Below, piece after piece: positions 20,811-31,503 of a stretch of DNA of 64,000 bases. A program made the translations under genes and the position numbers. Location: positions 1 to 64,000 of the forward strand of contig JAHAAK010000010.1 in NCBI GenBank assembly GCA_018376905.1. Reading direction: 5' to 3'. How positions within the stretch are numbered: the stretch's first letter is position 1; every line of letters starts with the position of its first letter. Origin of the DNA: Collinsella sp. (GTDB lineage: Bacteria > Actinomycetota > Coriobacteriia > Coriobacteriales > Coriobacteriaceae). The notes below the pieces were generated by a model. It was not told the DNA's origin and made no database searches. It worked only from the letters and a program-made list of their open reading frames with translations.

Positions 20811-21728
20811 ATGGATCTGCCCATCAGCTTGCAAGACATCACGTATGCCGAGAACTATCTGGCGCAGGGCGACCTGGCTACGGCGACGCCGCTGCTGGAG
20901 CGTCTGGTGGAGCTCGCCGAGGAGTATATCGACGCTGAGTGCAAGACGGAGGAGAAGCGCCAATTCTTTAGCTTCGATAGCAAGTTTGAGCGCTTGGCCT
21001 ATCGCCGCGTGGAGAAGGATCCGCGCGAGCTCGTGCAGGTCGAGGTGCCGTTTGACCGCCTGTACTCTGATATGGCGTTTGCCTACATTCGCCAGCAGGA
21101 TTATGTGAGCGCTCGTAATGCCCTGATGCAGGCTGTGCGTTGGGACCCCATGAACTGCAACTATCGCTTGGATTTGGCCGAGCTGTTCCGCGCACTCGAG
21201 GACAAGCAGGAATGGGCATCGCTCTCGTTCTCGGTGCTGGAGCGTGCAAGTGATGGCAAGTGCGCCGCCCGTGCTTACGCCAATCTAGGTCAGTACTTCT
21301 TGGAGCCCGAGACCGAGAACGTTTCGGCTGCCGTGGGCTGCGCGCGTCTGGCGCTGCGCCTGGCGCCCAACGATGCGCATACGACGCGCCTGCTCAACAA
21401 GATCCATACCACCTATCCGGATGCCGCCGATGAGAGCGACGAGCACGTGATGGGTGAACTGGCCCTGCAAGGCGTTCCGACCTCGCCTTCGGCCGAGATT
21501 GCCATCTGCCTGATTATGTGCGCGACCGATGCCGCAAGCGACGGCGACAAGCAGGAGGCGACGCGCCTGACGGTACGTGCTCGCGACTTGGTGGGCGAGG
21601 AGGCCTGCGCGGCGATTATCAAACTGGTGCGCGAGAGCGATGCCGAGCTCAATGCCGAGCGCGAGGCAAAGCGCGAGACTGCGGGCTCAAACGCCGATGG
21701 AGCCAAGGAGGCCGGCGATGCCCAGTAA
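20811..21728 (+). CDS. tetratricopeptide-repeat protein
   Basis: 305 residues of mostly helical repeats: YAENYLAQGDLATATPLLERLVELAEEYI, VPFDRLYSDMAFAYIRQQDYVSARNALMQAVRWDPMN, YRLDLAELFRALEDKQEW, ARAYANLGQYFLEPETENVSAAVGCARLALRLAPND. These fit TPR helices; no catalytic motif or signal peptide. The charged C-terminus (LNAEREAKRETAGSNADGAKEA) may be disordered. ATG 20811 has SD gaggag. The end overlaps smpB by 11 nt, so it may be linked with trans-translation, but this is only context. Confidence 0.78.
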   Translation: MDLPISLQDITYAENYLAQGDLATATPLLERLVELAEEYIDAECKTEEKRQFFSFDSKFERLAYRRVEKDPRELVQVEVPFDRLYSDMAFAYIRQQDYVSARNALMQAVRWDPMNCNYRLDLAELFRALEDKQEWASLSFSVLERASDGKCAARAYANLGQYFLEPETENVSAAVGCARLALRLAPNDAHTTRLLNKIHTTYPDAADESDEHVMGELALQGVPTSPSAEIAICLIMCATDAASDGDKQEATRLTVRARDLVGEEACAAIIKLVRESDAELNAEREAKRETAGSNADGAKEAGDAQ

Positions 21729-22188
21729 GCGCGAGCGCAAGCTCATTTCCAAGAATCGCTCGGCGCATCACGAGTACTTTATCGATGAGACATTTGAGTG
21801 TGGCATTGAACTGAGCGGCACCGAGGTCAAGTCGATTCGCGAGCGCGCCTGCCAGATCACCGATACCTTCGCGCTGATCCGCGGCGGGGAGTGCTGGCTC
21901 GTCGGCCTGCATATCCACCCCTATAGCCATGGTGGCGTGTGGAATCGCGATCCCGACCGTCGGCGTCGTCTGCTGCTGCACCGCAAGGAGATCGACTTTC
22001 TTGACGGCAAACTTCGCAACCGTGGTTATGCGCTGGTTCCGTTGGAGCTCTACTTTAATACCGACGGCCGCGTAAAGCTGCTGCTGGGTCTGGGTCGCGG
22101 CAAGAAGCTCTACGACAAGCGCGAGGACATGGCCAAGCGTGATGTCCAACGCGAGATCGACCGCGCCCTCAAGGAACGCAACCGGTAG
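21718..22188 (+). CDS. smpB: SsrA-binding protein SmpB
   Basis: SmpB delivers tmRNA to stalled ribosomes. The 156-residue protein shows the family order: KLISKNRSAHHEYFIDETFECGIELSGTEVKSIRERACQITDTFALI, HIHPYSHGGVWNRDPDRRRRLLLHRKEI, RGYALVPLELYFNTDGRVKLLLGLGRGKKLYDKREDMAKRDVQREI. SD aaggagg. It lies in the overlap with the TPR gene. No tmRNA gene was recognised in the window. Confidence 0.96.
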   Translation: MPSKRERKLISKNRSAHHEYFIDETFECGIELSGTEVKSIRERACQITDTFALIRGGECWLVGLHIHPYSHGGVWNRDPDRRRRLLLHRKEIDFLDGKLRNRGYALVPLELYFNTDGRVKLLLGLGRGKKLYDKREDMAKRDVQREIDRALKERNR

Positions 22189-22200
22189 GCGCTCTATATA

Positions 22201-22267
22201 AGTTGCGGTGAGATACGGACTGTTTTGCCTGTTTGAGGGGCTATTCAGTCCCTATTTCACCGCAACT
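22201..22267. repeat. GGGAC-type palindrome (tttcaccgcaact form)
   Basis: Arms 22201-22222 and 22246-22267; right arm is identical to the one at 8296-8317, left arm differs at two positions. Placed 12 nt after the smpB stop. Confidence 0.8.
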
Positions 22268-22309
22268 GCGGGTGTCTCATCTTTCCTACTGTTCTGACAC
22301 ATATGTTTC

Positions 22310-22344
22310 AAAGGCGGCGTCCGTTATGGGTGCTGCCTTTTTTT
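22310..22344 (+). terminator. terminator downstream of smpB
   Basis: aaaggcggc pairs with gctgccttt across a loop, then T7. Confidence 0.75.
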
Positions 22345-22395
22345 GTGGGTACATACATCCATGAGGTTCCAACCCGAGCTAGGGGAGTGATCGTT

Positions 22396-22899
22396 ATGGA
22401 CAAAACTGCGTTCTTTACCATGCCGAGCGGCCTGTACGTGGTGAGCTCCGCTGCAGACGGGCTGCGCGCCGGCTGCGTCATCAACACGGCGGTGCAGGTG
22501 ACGTCCATGCCGCCGCGCATTTCGGTTGCCGTGAACAAGGACAACGTCACCTCGGGCGTCATCGCATCGGCCAAAGCGTTCGCGCTGACCGTGATCGATC
22601 AGACCGCCGACATGCTCTACATCGGTAACTTTGGGTTCCGCACCAGCAGCGATTATGACAAGTTTGCCAAATACGAGACCCGCGAGACGGCTCTGGGCAT
22701 GCCCTATGTGCCCGAGCACGCGACGGCCCTGTTTAGCTGCCGTTTGATCGACACTGTGGATGTGGGCACGCACCTGCTCTTTATCGGCGAGGTGGAGAAC
22801 GCCGAGCGCTTGAGCGGCGAGGCCCCGCTGACCTATGACTACTATCACAAGGTCTTGAAGGGCAAGACGCCTCCGAAGGCGTCATCGTATCAAGGCTAG
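22396..22899 (+). CDS. flavin reductase family protein (FMN-binding)
   Basis: 167 residues with the flavin-reductase fold: MPSGLYVVSSA, AGCVINTAVQVTSMPPRISVAVNKDNVTSGVI, FALTVIDQTADMLYIGNFGFRTSSDYDKFA, and the C-terminal FIGEVENAERLSGEAPLTYDYYHKVLKGKTPPKASSY. In anaerobes such domains pair with rubredoxin for oxygen or superoxide detoxification, and a rubredoxin-like gene follows at 22989. A separate promoter precedes the rubredoxin. SD aggggagtg before ATG 22396. Confidence 0.85.
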   Translation: MDKTAFFTMPSGLYVVSSAADGLRAGCVINTAVQVTSMPPRISVAVNKDNVTSGVIASAKAFALTVIDQTADMLYIGNFGFRTSSDYDKFAKYETRETALGMPYVPEHATALFSCRLIDTVDVGTHLLFIGEVENAERLSGEAPLTYDYYHKVLKGKTPPKASSYQG

Positions 22900-22916
22900 A
22901 AATGTTTTAAAAATAC

Positions 22917-22944
22917 TTGCATTATATTATTGAGAATCTATACT
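22917..22944 (+). promoter_or_regulatory. promoter of the rubredoxin gene
   Basis: ttgcat (22917-22922), 16-bp spacer and tatact (22939-22944) in an unusually AT-rich stretch; start codon about 40 nt downstream. Confidence 0.65.
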
Positions 22945-22988
22945 GATAAATGAAGTACATCACCAGTCGCGTTCGAGAGGAGAACATC

Positions 22989-23132
22989 ATGGCTGAGGAG
23001 AAGAAGACGTATAAGTTCGTGTGCGTCGTTTGCGGTTACGAGGTTGAGGTCGATACGCCCGAGCTGCCCGAGGACTACGTGTGCCCGGTATGCGGCGTCG
23101 GTCCCGATCAGTTTGAGCTCGTCGAGGAGTAA
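22989..23132 (+). CDS. rubredoxin-like iron protein
   Basis: 47 residues with two CxxC knuckles, FVCVVCGYEVEV and DYVCPVCGVGPDQFELV, that would bind one iron. It is a small electron carrier, probably partner of the flavin reductase encoded just upstream. It lacks the longer linker of classical rubredoxins of about 52-54 residues. SD gagagga before ATG 22989; own promoter and own terminator. Confidence 0.9.
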   Translation: MAEEKKTYKFVCVVCGYEVEVDTPELPEDYVCPVCGVGPDQFELVEE

Positions 23133-23172
23133 CTCGTAGACACACGGCGATTAGCCATACAGAGCTCTGTCC

Positions 23173-23209
23173 AAGGGTCCCGGCTGGATATTCCGGCTGG
23201 GACCCTTTT
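23173..23209 (+). terminator. rubredoxin gene terminator
   Basis: aagggtcccggc with ccggctgggaccctt form a long stem around tggatatt, ending in tttt. It may also serve the convergent mntH. Confidence 0.8.
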
Positions 23210-23241
23210 GATTTATCTGACGGTTTAAAACGGCCTTACGT

Positions 23242-23256
23242 GTTACAGATTGAGAC
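23242..23256. repeat. orphan half copy of the 57-bp palindrome
   Basis: gttacagattgagac equals the right arm of the repeat family; the matching left arm is absent 42 bases upstream, where the rubredoxin terminator lies. Possibly a decayed copy. Confidence 0.6.
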
Positions 23257-23285
23257 GTTATATCTGGACGGCCACGCCATCCCAA

Positions 23286-24542
23286 TTACATCCCCGTTAG
23301 CAGCACGATGTCGAGAATCGTCACGATGACGCCGATCCCTACGAGCAGCGCGTTGAGCGGGCGCGAGTTGGCGTATTTGCCCATGACGCGGGCTGAGCTG
23401 GTGAGCCGTATGAGCACAAAGACCGTAATCGGCAGCTGGAGCGACAGCAGTGCCTGACTCCAGATGAGACCTTCAAAAGGATTTGGGACGACCAGACACG
23501 CCGCCACTGCGCCGGCGAAACAGGCCGCTACCCCGATCGAGGAATGTCGGTCGTGGATGTCGTATTCCTCGTCGAACATGCCCGCCGAAATGGTGCCCGC
23601 CGCCATGCCCGCCGTCACACTACTCGATATGCCCGCAAACAGCAGTGCCACCGCAAAGATAGTCGAGCTCGCCGGGCCCAAGATGGGGGAGAGCGTGTCC
23701 GCTGCGACGGCGAGGTCGTCTACGACAATGCCGTGCGCAAAGAAGGTCGTTGCGGCCAGGATGACCATGGCCGAGTTGATCGCCCAGCCCACGCCCATCG
23801 AAAAGAGCGTGTCGAAGAGCTCGTAGCGCAGACGTTCCTCGATAATCTGCTCGCCTTGGCCTTCGAAGTGCATGGATTGGATGACCTCGGAGTGCAGGAA
23901 GAGGTTGTGAGGCATAACGACCGCGCCTAGGACACTTACGATAATCGCGGCCGAGCCGGTGGGCATACTGGGTGTGATCCAGCTTGCGGCGGCCTGCGGC
24001 CAGTCGACCTTGACCAGCGTAAGCTCAGCCAAAAACGAGAGTCCTACCACGCCTACGAAGGCGATGATCCAGCGTTCGGCACGCTTGTAGGAGTTCGTCA
24101 TGAGCATCGCCATCGATACTGCCGCCACGATGATGCAGCCGGCGCGCACGGGCAGTCCAAAGAGCATCTGGAGCGCAATCGCGCCGCCCAGGATCTCGGC
24201 CATGGCGGTGGCGATGGTCGCGAGGTAGGCACTGGCGAGCACCGTGCGCCCAACGAAGCGGGGGAGAAAGCGGGTCGTGGCCTCGGCAAGGCAGACGCCC
24301 GTGGCGATGCCCAAGTGCGCCGCGTTGTGCTGCAGCACGATGAGCATGATCGTGGACAGCGTGACGATCCACAACAGCGCGTAGCCAAACTGCGAGCCGG
24401 CGGCCATGTTGGAGGCCCAGTTCCCCGGATCGATAAAGCCGACGGTCACGAGCAGCCCGGGGCCGATATGCCGTGCAATGTCTAGGCCTCCGTGACCACC
24501 GGTGCGTCGGGAGCCAAAATGATGTTTGAGATGGTTGAGCAT
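23286..24542 (-). CDS. mntH: NRAMP family divalent metal (Mn2+/Fe2+) transporter MntH-like
   Basis: 418 residues with the NRAMP signature: GPGLLVTVGFIDPGNWASNMAAGSQFGYALLW (metal-binding DPGN) in TM1, and VMPHNLFLHSEVIQS (MPHN) in TM6, with about 11 hydrophobic helices. It would import Mn2+ or Fe2+ with protons. Start ATG at 24542 (reading leftward) follows an aggag SD; an upstream in-frame ATG is less likely. The upstream 360 bp carries one 57-bp repeat copy and no metal-regulator site I could recognise. Confidence 0.92.
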   Translation of the reverse strand: MLNHLKHHFGSRRTGGHGGLDIARHIGPGLLVTVGFIDPGNWASNMAAGSQFGYALLWIVTLSTIMLIVLQHNAAHLGIATGVCLAEATTRFLPRFVGRTVLASAYLATIATAMAEILGGAIALQMLFGLPVRAGCIIVAAVSMAMLMTNSYKRAERWIIAFVGVVGLSFLAELTLVKVDWPQAAASWITPSMPTGSAAIIVSVLGAVVMPHNLFLHSEVIQSMHFEGQGEQIIEERLRYELFDTLFSMGVGWAINSAMVILAATTFFAHGIVVDDLAVAADTLSPILGPASSTIFAVALLFAGISSSVTAGMAAGTISAGMFDEEYDIHDRHSSIGVAACFAGAVAACLVVPNPFEGLIWSQALLSLQLPITVFVLIRLTSSARVMGKYANSRPLNALLVGIGVIVTILDIVLLTGM

Positions 24543-24905
24543 GGTGAGCTCCTGCGTGCCGTTTGTTTGACGCCGCAAAGGATACCCGTTTTAGGCTAAA
24601 AAGTTAATCAAAGCTAACAAAATTGTTGTATTTGAATAGGATGGTGAAAGGGGGGTTACCGAAATGTCTTGATCTGTAACATCTAGGCGCCAAAATTGGG
24701 TCTTCCTGTTACAGATTGAGATGTTTGAAGAGGTGAGTTTGCAGGCCGAACTTGGGGCCTATGTTGTCGTCCTTGAGGTCGGCGGTGCCCACTCGCAGGG
24801 CGCGCGTTACGCAATTGTTTCGAAACGGGCGGGAAACACAACGGGCCGGCGATGCACCTAGTATGCCTAGTCAACTGACTGTCTAACACCTAGGGGAGGA
24901 TCGCG
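24543..24905. other. mntH-gltB divergent intergenic region
   Basis: 363 bp without a gene between two divergent genes. Holds the 57-bp palindrome at 24666-24722. Promoters of both genes must lie here but no clear -35/-10 pair was seen. Confidence 0.6.
24666..24722. repeat. 57-bp palindromic repeat, copy 1
   Basis: 15-nt arms gtcttgatctgtaac and gttacagattgagat separated by 27 nt. The same arm/spacer lengths hold in all nine full copies. Confidence 0.9.
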
Positions 24906-27900
24906 ATGCAGGCAGATTCCGCTCAGCAGCAGGGCCTTTATCGCCCCGAATTCGACCACGATGCATGTGGCATCGGCGCGCTTGCCGATATCAACGGCGA
25001 GCGCCATCACCAGATTCTGGACGACGCGCTGTCCATTCTGGTCAACTTGGAGCACCGCGGCGGCACGGGACTCGAGAAGAATACCGGCGACGGCGCCGGC
25101 ATCCTGTTCCAGGTTCCGCATCATTTTTTCCGCAAAGAGGCTCAAAAGTGCGGCCAGATTCTGCCGGCAGAGGGCGACTATGGCGTGGCCATGCTGTTCT
25201 TCCCGCAGGACGACAAGGGCGTAGAGGATGCCCGTCGCGTGTTTGAGGAGGGCTGCGCCGAGGCCGGCGTGCCGCTGCTCTTTTGGCGCGAGGTGCCCGT
25301 CGACCCGCACGACCTGGGCGAGACGGCCCGCGCCTGCATGCCTACTATCCTGCAGGCTTTCCTGGGCCGTTCGGACGACACGCTCGCCGGCGATGCCTTT
25401 GAGCGTCGCCTGTACGTGTGCCGCCGCACCATCGAAAAGAAGGCCGACGCTGAGTTCGCCCTGCGCGACAAGATCTTCTATGTGTGCTCCATGAGCTCGC
25501 GCACCATCGTGTACAAAGGTATGCTGGTCGCCACGCAGATGCGCCGTTTCTTCATCGACCTCAACGACGCCGCTGTCAAAACGGCCGTGGCGCTCGTCCA
25601 CTCGCGCTACTCCACCAACACCACGCCCAGCTGGGAGCGCGCACATCCCAACCGCTTTATCATCCACAACGGCGAGATCAACACCCTCAAGGGCAACGTC
25701 AACTGGATTCGCGCCCGCGAACCCAACCTGTACAGCCCCGTTCTGCAGCACGATCTTGAGCGCGTGATGCCCATCATCAACCGCGAGGGCTCCGACTCCG
25801 CGATTCTGGACAATGTGCTTGAGTTTTTGGTCATGAACGGTCGTCCGCTCACGCGTGCCGCATCCATGCTGCTGCCCGAGCCGTGGGACCACAACGACAG
25901 CCTGAGTGAGGAGCGCCGCGCCTACGACGCCTACCAGTCCATGCTCATGGAGCCGTGGGATGGCCCGGCGGCCATCGCCTTTACCGACGGTCGCACGCTG
26001 GGTGCCGCCCTCGACCGTAACGGCCTGCGTCCCGCCCGCTACTATGTGACGCGCGACGGTCGCTTTATGCTGGCAAGCGAGGTGGGCACCATCGAGGTGA
26101 GCCCCGAGAACATCCTGACGAGCGGCTGTCTGGGGCCGGGCCAGATGCTCGAGGTCGATTTTGCCCGCGGCCGCGTGATCTACAACGACGAGCTGCGCGC
26201 CCGCTATGCCAAGGAAAAGCCCTACCGTGATTGGATTGCCGAGGAGACGCTGACCGTTGACGCGCTCGATGAGCCCGTTGCGGCAACGCCCGCCGAGGAC
26301 GCTGAGGTGCCCGCCGCCGTGCGTATGGCAAAGCTCGGCTACCACTGGGATGACGTCGACGAGGTCGTGCGTCCCATGGCCCAGCAGGGCAAGGCCCCGC
26401 TCGCCTCGATGGGCATCGATGCGTCGCTGGCCTGTCTGTCCAAGAAGACGCGTTCGTTCTTCGACTACTTCTATCAGCTGTTCGCCCAGGTCACGAACCC
26501 GCCGATCGACGCCCTACGCGAGCATATGGTCACCTCGACCACGCTCTACCTGGGCAACCACGGCAACCTGCTCGAGGATTCCCGCACGGCCTGCCAGCTG
26601 GTGCGCTTGGAGCGTCCGCTGCTGAGCGAGGAGGAGTTCGAGCGTATCTGCGCCATCGACCGCGTGGGCTTTAAGACCCGCCGTTTCCGTGCCGTGTACC
26701 GCCGCGATGCCGGCGAGGGCGCGCTGCAGGCTGCGCTCAAGCAGCTTGCCGAAGACGTCGAGGCTGCGGTTCGCGATGGCGTGAACATCGTGGTGCTGAG
26801 CGACCGTGCCGCTGCGGGCGAGGTGCCCGTGCCGTCGCTGCTCGCCGTGGGCTGCGTGCACAACCACCTGATCCGTGCCGGCGTGCGTACCTTTGCCGAC
26901 ATCGTGGTGGAGTGTGGCGACGCCGTGTCCTCGCACGACTTTGCGGCGCTGGTGGGCTACTCCGCGAGCGGCATCTATCCGTACAACGCGCATGCGTGCA
27001 TTCGCGACTTGGCGGCGCACGGCGATCTGGACGTGACAGCCGAGCAGGGCATCGCCAACTACAACAAGGCTGCGACCGCCGGCATCGTCTCCATCATGTC
27101 CAAGATGGGCATCTCCACGGTGCAGAGCTACCACTCCGCGCAGATCTTCGAGGCCGTGGGCTTTACGCCGGAGTTTGTCAACGCGTACTTCGCCGGCACG
27201 GTGAGCCGTGTGGGCGGTATGGGTGTCGAGGACGTCGAGCGCGAGCAGAATGAGCGCTACGACGCCGCGCTCGCTATCCTTAAGAGCCCGGCTCCCGATC
27301 AGCTGCCCACGTTGGGTCTGACCAAGTGGCGCCCGCTCGGCGGCGAGGATCACCTCATCGATCCGCAGACTGTCTACTTGCTGCGGACCGCCTGCCGTGA
27401 GGACAGCTACGACACCTTTAAGGAGTACAGCGCCCGCCTGCACCGCACCGGCCGTGCCGTGCGCCTGCGCGACCTGCTGGACTTTGATGCCGGCGGCCGC
27501 ACCCCGGTGGCACTCGACGAGGTCGAGCCCGCGCTCAACATCGTTCGCCGCTTTAACACCGGCGCCATGTCGTACGGTTCCATCAGCAAGGAAGCACACG
27601 AGTGCATGGCCATCGCCATGAACCGCCTGCACGGCCGTTCCAACTCGGGCGAGGGCGGCGAGGATCCGCGCCGCGAGACCCCGCTGGCTAACGGTGACTC
27701 CAAGAATTCCGCCATCAAGCAGGTGGCAAGCGCGCGCTTTGGCGTGACGAGCCGCTACCTGTGCAGCGCCTTTGAGATTCAGATCAAGATGGCCCAGGGC
27801 GCCAAGCCCGGCGAGGGCGGCCACCTGCCCGGCAAGAAGGTCTACCCCTGGATCGCCGAGGTCCGTCAGTCCACGCCCGGCATCGGCCTGATCTCGCCTC

Positions 27901-29600
27901 CGCCGCACCACGACATCTACTCCATCGAGGACCTGGCGGAGCTTATCTTCGATCTTAAGAACGCCAACCCCGGCGCACGCGTGTCGGTCAAGCTGGTCAG
28001 CGAGGCCGGCGTCGGCACCATCGCCACCGGTGTGGCCAAGGGTGCCGCCGACAAGATCTTGATCAGCGGCCACAACGGCGGCTCCGGTGCTGCGGCGCGC
28101 GATTCGATCTGGCACGCCGGTCTGCCGCTGGAGCTTGGCCTTGCCGAGGCCCAGCAGACGCTGCTGCAAAACGGCCTGCGCTCACGCGTGGTGCTCGAAG
28201 CCGACGGCAAGCTCATGGACGGCACCGATGTCGCCGTCGCCTGCCTGCTGGGTGCCGAGGAGTTTGGCTTTGCGACCATGCCGCTCATCTCCATGGGCTG
28301 CCTTATGCAGCGCGACTGCCAGCAGGATACCTGCCCGGCCGGCATCGCCACGCAAAACTGTCGCCTGCGTCGCGGCTTCCGCGGCAAGCCCGAGCACGTC
28401 GAGCACTTTATGCTCTTTGTTGCCGAGCAGCTGCGCGAGGTCATGGCGAGCCTGGGCTTCCGCACCGTCGACGAGATGGTCGGCCATCCCGAGTGCTTGC
28501 GCCAGATTGAGGTCCCGGGCAACCGCAAGGCCAACCTGCTCGATCTGTCGCCCGTGCTGGCGAGCGCGACCTGCGAGTTCGGTGCCCACATCCCGGGTGC
28601 CGACGGTCGTCACTTCCTGCCGCAGATGGCTGCGGACAGCGAGCTCGAAAAGACGCTCGACTCCACGTTGTTTGTGCCCTATACGGCCGATGCCCGTGCG
28701 CACCTGCGTCCGATTCGCTTCCGCGCCGATATCGCCAACGTCAACCGCTGCGTGGGCACCATCTTGGGCAACGCGGTGACCAAGGCGCATCCCGAGGGCC
28801 TGCCCGCCGGCTCCATCACCATCGATTGCGATGGTTCGGCCGGTCAGAGCTTTGGCGCCTTCCTGCCGCGCGGCATTACGCTCAACGTGTGCGGCGACGC
28901 CAACGACTACTTTGGCAAGGGCCTTTCGGGCGGCGAGGTGTCGGTGCGCCCCAACCCGCATGCGACCTACAAGTTCGACGAGAACATCATCGTGGGCAAC
29001 GTTGCGTTCTTTGGCGCTACGAGTGGCCGCGGCTTCATTAACGGCCTGGCCGGCCAGCGCTTTGGCGTACGCAACTCCGGTGCCACGGTGGTGGTCGAGG
29101 GCTGCGGCAACCATGGCTGCGAGTACATGACGGGAGGTCTGGCGCTCATCCTGGGCGAGGTCGGGCAGAACTTCGCCGCCGGCATGACGGGCGGCGTGGC
29201 TTACGTCTTTGACCAGTACGGCACGCTCGATGCCCGTGTGAACCACGAGAGCGTTGAGCTTAAAGCCCCGACGGCCGGTGAGCTGGCGCAGATTCGTGCG
29301 CTCGTCCAGGAGCACGTGGACGCGACGCAGAGCCCGCGCGGCATTAAGTTGCTCTACAGCTTTGAGACGATGAGTAAGCACTTTGTGAAGGTCATTCCGA
29401 CCGAGTACGAGCGCGTGCTGGCGATTGTCGCCGCCGCCGAGGCCGTCGGCAAGACGCATGAGCAGGCCGAGGAGCTGGCGTTTGACATTGTGACCGGTCG
29501 CGCCGACGCCGCCGATGTCGCTCGCTTTGATGTGGCGGGTGGTGTCGCTGGCGCTGTGCCCGCCGCCAGCTCTGTTGCTTCGACCAAGAAGGAGGCGTAA
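24906..29600 (+). CDS. gltB: glutamate synthase (NADPH) large subunit
   Basis: GltB makes glutamate from glutamine and 2-oxoglutarate. The 1564-residue chain has a propeptide ending before C21 (HDACGIGALADING), the N-terminal Ntn amidotransferase nucleophile; the FMN synthase domain (VSVKLVSEAGVGTIATGVAKG, ISGHNGGSGAAARDS); the 3Fe-4S cysteines (GCLMQRDCQQDTCPAGIATQ); and the C-terminal beta-helix of GXXGXXXG repeats (FGKGLSGGEVSVRP). SD ggggagga. gltD follows after 5 nt. Full length for the family. Confidence 0.97.
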   Translation: MQADSAQQQGLYRPEFDHDACGIGALADINGERHHQILDDALSILVNLEHRGGTGLEKNTGDGAGILFQVPHHFFRKEAQKCGQILPAEGDYGVAMLFFPQDDKGVEDARRVFEEGCAEAGVPLLFWREVPVDPHDLGETARACMPTILQAFLGRSDDTLAGDAFERRLYVCRRTIEKKADAEFALRDKIFYVCSMSSRTIVYKGMLVATQMRRFFIDLNDAAVKTAVALVHSRYSTNTTPSWERAHPNRFIIHNGEINTLKGNVNWIRAREPNLYSPVLQHDLERVMPIINREGSDSAILDNVLEFLVMNGRPLTRAASMLLPEPWDHNDSLSEERRAYDAYQSMLMEPWDGPAAIAFTDGRTLGAALDRNGLRPARYYVTRDGRFMLASEVGTIEVSPENILTSGCLGPGQMLEVDFARGRVIYNDELRARYAKEKPYRDWIAEETLTVDALDEPVAATPAEDAEVPAAVRMAKLGYHWDDVDEVVRPMAQQGKAPLASMGIDASLACLSKKTRSFFDYFYQLFAQVTNPPIDALREHMVTSTTLYLGNHGNLLEDSRTACQLVRLERPLLSEEEFERICAIDRVGFKTRRFRAVYRRDAGEGALQAALKQLAEDVEAAVRDGVNIVVLSDRAAAGEVPVPSLLAVGCVHNHLIRAGVRTFADIVVECGDAVSSHDFAALVGYSASGIYPYNAHACIRDLAAHGDLDVTAEQGIANYNKAATAGIVSIMSKMGISTVQSYHSAQIFEAVGFTPEFVNAYFAGTVSRVGGMGVEDVEREQNERYDAALAILKSPAPDQLPTLGLTKWRPLGGEDHLIDPQTVYLLRTACREDSYDTFKEYSARLHRTGRAVRLRDLLDFDAGGRTPVALDEVEPALNIVRRFNTGAMSYGSISKEAHECMAIAMNRLHGRSNSGEGGEDPRRETPLANGDSKNSAIKQVASARFGVTSRYLCSAFEIQIKMAQGAKPGEGGHLPGKKVYPWIAEVRQSTPGIGLISPPPHHDIYSIEDLAELIFDLKNANPGARVSVKLVSEAGVGTIATGVAKGAADKILISGHNGGSGAAARDSIWHAGLPLELGLAEAQQTLLQNGLRSRVVLEADGKLMDGTDVAVACLLGAEEFGFATMPLISMGCLMQRDCQQDTCPAGIATQNCRLRRGFRGKPEHVEHFMLFVAEQLREVMASLGFRTVDEMVGHPECLRQIEVPGNRKANLLDLSPVLASATCEFGAHIPGADGRHFLPQMAADSELEKTLDSTLFVPYTADARAHLRPIRFRADIANVNRCVGTILGNAVTKAHPEGLPAGSITIDCDGSAGQSFGAFLPRGITLNVCGDANDYFGKGLSGGEVSVRPNPHATYKFDENIIVGNVAFFGATSGRGFINGLAGQRFGVRNSGATVVVEGCGNHGCEYMTGGLALILGEVGQNFAAGMTGGVAYVFDQYGTLDARVNHESVELKAPTAGELAQIRALVQEHVDATQSPRGIKLLYSFETMSKHFVKVIPTEYERVLAIVAAAEAVGKTHEQAEELAFDIVTGRADAADVARFDVAGGVAGAVPAASSVASTKKEA

Positions 29601-29605
29601 GTGCC

Positions 29606-31087
<1,482 letters not shown>

Positions 31088-31503
31088 GGCGGCTGTCCAC
31101 AGCTGAATCGTCAAGGGCTGTCCCCAACGGCCGGCACATAAGGAACGTCCCCAAGTGCCGGCATGCTGGGGACGTTCCTTTTGGGTCGGCATTCGGGGAC
31201 ACTTCTTGCGGGTTTGCGACCGATTTGCTCGTTTGTCGACGCGCGAGTGTCCATTCGGCGTTTTCTTGAGCTGTGGTCACCTGTTGTTTCTGTGGTGGCT
31301 GTGGGCATATGGCTCAAAAGGGCGGGTTGGCCGTCTATGTTTACCTGCGGTTTTATTGCGGTGCGCATTTTCGGTCAAGCATCCCGTCAAGTGTTTGGTC
31401 AGCAGTTGGTTTGCAGCCGGAGGCCTATTTTGTCCGTGCTGACAGTGGCTGCCCACCCTCCTCGTAAGCTCAAATTGAGGTTCATCAGTTTGAGGAGGAT
31501 GCC
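31088..31503. other. intergenic region with GTCCC palindrome
   Basis: 416 bp. Repeat arms aaggaacgtcccc (31140-31152) and ggggacgttcctt (31168-31180), with ccggcac/gtgccgg in the flanks, sit near the start. The rest, to 31490, has no believable gene; the short frames there look random. Confidence 0.6.
31129..31190. repeat. GGGAC-type palindrome (cgttcctt form)
   Basis: Same repeat type as 53520-53581: gccggcac, aggaacgtcccc and ggggacgttcct blocks recur in both, in a different arrangement. Confidence 0.7.

Noticed and set aside
22189..22395. A tmRNA gene next to smpB
   Set aside because: No tRNA-like ends or tag reading frame; the stretch is a palindrome and a terminator.
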